Source: Macrocystis pyrifera (taxonomy: Eukaryota > Sar > Phaeophyceae > Laminariales > Laminariaceae). Taken from it: DNA of 64,000 nt. The first letter of the stretch is position 1, and each line of letters starts with the position of its first letter. The stretch is from assembly GCA_031763025.1 (NCBI GenBank), contig JASSKH010000005.1:11364528-11428527 (forward strand). Direction: 5' to 3'. Made by a program: the position numbers and the translations under genes. Shown here in pieces: positions 61,000-64,000 of the stretch. Below the pieces are notes generated by a model. The model was given only the letters and a program-made list of their open reading frames with translations, ran no database searches and was not told where the DNA came from.

Positions 61000-62700
61000 A
61001 AAACCCAAATAAAAAACAAATTTTCGCATTGCGCAGGACTGGTCGGCACAAAACTTTGTGTAGGACTGGTCGGCGGAAAACTTTGTTTCGTAGCACGTAG
61101 TGTGTGGTCAATTTAAACCTCGCACGTAGGCGCAGACTAACCCGCCTCCAGACCTACTGCAACTCAAATCCCAACGCTTTGTGGGGACTCGAGGTTGGCA
61201 AGGGCAGTTACGCGGCTCTGCTGCGTGGATTGGTGTCGTTGAAAGAACAAAATATATGGGCGGCCGAAAGGCCAGTCTCGACCAATAAAACAATAACCGG
61301 CATCCTGCACTAAGTTTTGTACCCACCAGGAGGACCTGCAAATAGGTACGGAACGAATGAAAAATGCAGGGGTTGCCTAGATTTTTGTCACGTTTTTTTT
61401 TGTGTGGGACTTCTAGAGGCAACTTCGCAATGTGGGGGCCTGAAAACTCATGACGTAGGCCAATCGCACACACTAAAACCAACCAAAATGCCACAAAATT
61501 CGTACGCTGATTAGATGATGACTTGATGACATAGCTTGCTAATTCCGCCGCCGATCGCACGACCGCACAGCAAGCAGCTATGTTATATCTGCTGCAACAA
61601 GCATCAAGCACGCTGCTCAATCGTGTGATGCCACCGGAAAACCCCGAGACTGGAGGCTCAGATCACAGCAGCAGTAGAGGAAGAAAAGTGCAACGGCATG
61701 CTTGTCAATGACAAGCGGTTGCGAGCGAGGACAAAAAAATCCAAAACGTATAAACCAGAGGCAGAACCACCTCGACACCCCGACAGCAAGCACACGCATC
61801 TGCTGGAACTCGTACGATGACAGGGACTATAGCTATGTCGTTGTTGCTGTTGCAGCGTGTGTGCTGTTATTGTCGTAAATAGAGAGCACTTCCCCCAAAT
61901 CCGAACGTCAATTGACGAGAAGAGATGGGGCAGGGGCTTCGGGAAGAGCGTGGCGGAATTGTAAGGACCGTCGGGACATAAATATGAAGAACATACGGTC
62001 GTTACATTATTGCCTAGAATGGCACGTACGTACGTATCATTCGGTGTCGTGGATGGCTGGGACCTTTCATAAATATCCCACATGCCCCAAGGAATTGAGC
62101 TGATTTAAATACCTATGATGTAGCTCTACACAGGATCATTCGAATGTGGCTATTTTCGCGGCGAGGTTCCAACTATAGTGCTTGTGGTGGCGTCGCAGCA
62201 AAGAGCACATGGCACCGGCAACAACGAAACAAAACTCAAAAACTTGAGCGACCAGTAGCGAGAATGCCAGCGCAAGCCTTGGAATTTTTTCCCGCTCTTC
62301 TTTTTTCGCCTTCCCCAGGCCCCCCTATTGAAAAACTGCCTGATTTCGCTGGTTCAGTCCTATTATTACTTACCGCCAAAACGGCTCGCCGTAAGGCCAA
62401 TCCTTGATAAAAAATACCAGGTATATATATGCAGTCCGAAACGTGGAAACGAAAAGCCGGTTCCCGATCGGTTATTTTTCCGACTGGATTGTGAATCGCT
62501 AGCCTTCCTATTATCGTCCGTCGGACAGTTTTCGTGTTTTTTCTGGAGACGTTTGATGTGACTTTCAATATAATTGACTATTATTAATAATAGATCCAAG
62601 AAGAAAGGGTACGTAGGGTAGGTGGAAGTCGGTTTCGATTCTGCTTCGCCGTAATACTCGTGGGGTCAGAGAGGTCTTCATCTTCCAGCAGCTGCGCCCA
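61000..62700. other. No gene recognised
   Basis: Open frames on both strands are short and unlike known families. A minus-strand frame at 61108-61620 has no recognisable domain. Confidence 0.4.
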
Positions 62701-62711
62701 GCCACACATAC

Positions 62712-62881
62712 ATGCTGATGTTTCGCTTCTTCCTCGAGCAGCGTGTGAGCTCCGCACGCGGGGCGGTCTCCTCCATCTCGTCCTCGTGGCCATCGCGGGG
62801 CTGGATTTCTTCGAGAGTCGCCAAAGCTACAGCGAGCGGAGCAGTTGGCAAAAGGTCATCGATACCGTGCACTGCGGCCAT
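62712..62881 (-). CDS. Possible first coding exon of an unidentified gene
   Basis: It starts at an ATG in strong context (ttgATGGCCGCA) and stays open to a GTATGT donor, encoding MAAVHGIDDLLPTAPLAVAL and then an acidic region (HEDEMEETAP) and a basic end (SRKKRN). It lies 7 kb upstream of the MLKL-like exon on the same strand. Its end phase does not match the possible acceptor at 55414, so a direct join is unlikely. Not recognised. Confidence 0.25.
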
Positions 62882-62899
62882 CAAGTGCTGTCACGCGCT

Positions 62900-63865
62900 G
62901 CTGACGGGCGTAGACAAGGATGTATCACGCTGACTCGCGGCGAGCAGCAGCAGAAAAGTGACAGTAGCCAAGCTAGCGTCGCCGATATTGTGGTGTGGGA
63001 TCGTGTTGTATCTCGTGTTGTTGTGTGGGTGTGTGATACACGTACGAGTATGCGGCGGGACTTTCAAACATTTCCAAAGCATGAATCCGACTGGCCCAGG
63101 TACCAGTAGTAGTGCGACCGTCCGTACGTAGCTTCCTACGCGGTCAAAGCAGACTCGAAACACCAAACAGGAGCTCCGGAACGATCAAAATTCTTGCTGC
63201 TGAGCTATTTCGTTTCGTGATGCAAATAAATACTGCTGCAATGAGTGTCTGCCCTTCCTTGAAGATCCAAGAGCCCTAAAACCTCCTAGAACCCATAACG
63301 AACACCCTATACGTTGGTCGGGAGATGGTCTGAACATTAGAACTTGAATTGAGCTACTATTATGCCGAGGCCCAGGTAAGTTCCCCTACTATTAATAGCG
63401 ATTGGCGTCGTCGTCGATAACCTGCGTTACAACGGTATCATACATGATCAGTAGCCCGAGAAACTTCCATTTTTCATTTTTTTTTCCTGTGGGTAGCAGA
63501 GATATGGGGAGTAGGTTTCGGAGTAAGAGGCTCTTTTCGTGATGAAAAAGGCGTCGGATCGATCCGGCGCTCTACACATTTTTTTTGGTGATGATCGACC
63601 TACGCTCTCAAAAACTGCCGAGAGGTACGAGAAGATGATCTGAGAATTAGAACTGGAGAAATGTTGTTCTCGGTAGGGAGTCATGAATAGTCGAAGTTAC
63701 ACAATAAGTTGTATTGTAACTGAATCAATAAACGGATTGGTGATGTCAAAAGGCTGCAGCAGTGTTCCTAAAAAAGTTCGCCCGGAGGGGCCCGTTAACG
63801 CATGCTAAGAATGTGTATGTGCCGTGCCTGTCGTATCCAGTACGATGACATGGCAATGCATCGTT
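62900..63865. other. No gene recognised
   Basis: A short motif (gatggtctgaacattagaac at 63326, related to gatgatctgagaattagaac at 63634) occurs twice, about 310 bp apart. No coding evidence. Confidence 0.4.
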
Positions 63866-63867
63866 TA

Positions 63868-63975
63868 CTCTGCTTACTGCGTCACTATGTAGTATCTCTG
63901 TGTCGTAAGCTTGTGACCACATATCTCTTATATCTAGGATCGAACATTCGGCACGGACGCTGACTGGGTGTACTA
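63868..63975. repeat. Dispersed repeat, second copy
   Basis: tatctctgtgtcgtaagctt gtgaccaca and cggcacggacgctgactggg match 51433-51535. It may be a strongly 5'-truncated copy of the same LINE. Confidence 0.6.
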
Positions 63976-64000
63976 CTGCTGTGTATGCGGACGGGTACAG

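Overview
The window looks like nuclear DNA of a eukaryote with large intron-rich genes and many transposable elements, most likely a brown alga (Phaeophyceae) or a close stramenopile. The main reason is an array of leucine-rich repeats (LRRs) in which each repeat is its own ~72-nt exon, every junction falling in the same glycine codon. That arrangement is known from candidate immune receptors of Ectocarpus. The organism call is inference; no ribosomal or organellar marker is present.

Layout. 0-13 kb is repeat-dominated: a Ty3/gypsy integrase remnant (1.4-2.0 kb), a broken Ty1/copia element on the minus strand (4.0-7.8 kb), an unrecognised open frame pair (9.67-10.47 kb), a ~295-bp tandem duplication (10.7-11.3 kb), and two copies of one repeat in inverted orientation (0.34-1.1 and 12.2-12.6 kb). 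13.5-22.2 kb holds two further broken copia elements (14.0-17.7 and 18.9-21.7 kb, plus strand) separated by a satellite-like array. 22-28.6 kb holds dispersed repeats and a LINE remnant on the minus strand (26.1-27.7 kb).

29.3-55.4 kb is the gene-rich core, all on the minus strand. First in transcription order is a gene with exons between 55.4 and 42.0 kb. It encodes an MLKL/HeLo-like N-terminal helical domain, a brace-like segment, a tyrosine-kinase-like (TKL) kinase domain with all catalytic motifs, and a Gln/Glu-rich tail with 15-residue repeats. All seven splice junctions are phase-compatible. Directly downstream, from 41.5 kb to 29.3 kb, lies an LRR gene: an LRR N-cap exon followed by at least twelve single-repeat exons. 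It includes one recent tandem exon duplication and two exons with altered splice sites. Between the two MLKL-like exons, in a 6.7-kb intron, sits a 5'-truncated RTE-like LINE on the opposite strand (49.15-51 kb).

56-64 kb is mostly non-coding: an ~800-bp foldback element with a CTG tract, a 42-bp AATTG-rich repeat array that switches orientation twice (58.4-60.6 kb), and a few small foldback elements.

Functionally, the core pairs a predicted HeLo-kinase, the architecture of plant and animal MLKL-type cell-death executors, with a shuffling-prone LRR receptor-like gene immediately downstream. Whether they act together, or are even one transcription unit, cannot be decided from sequence alone.
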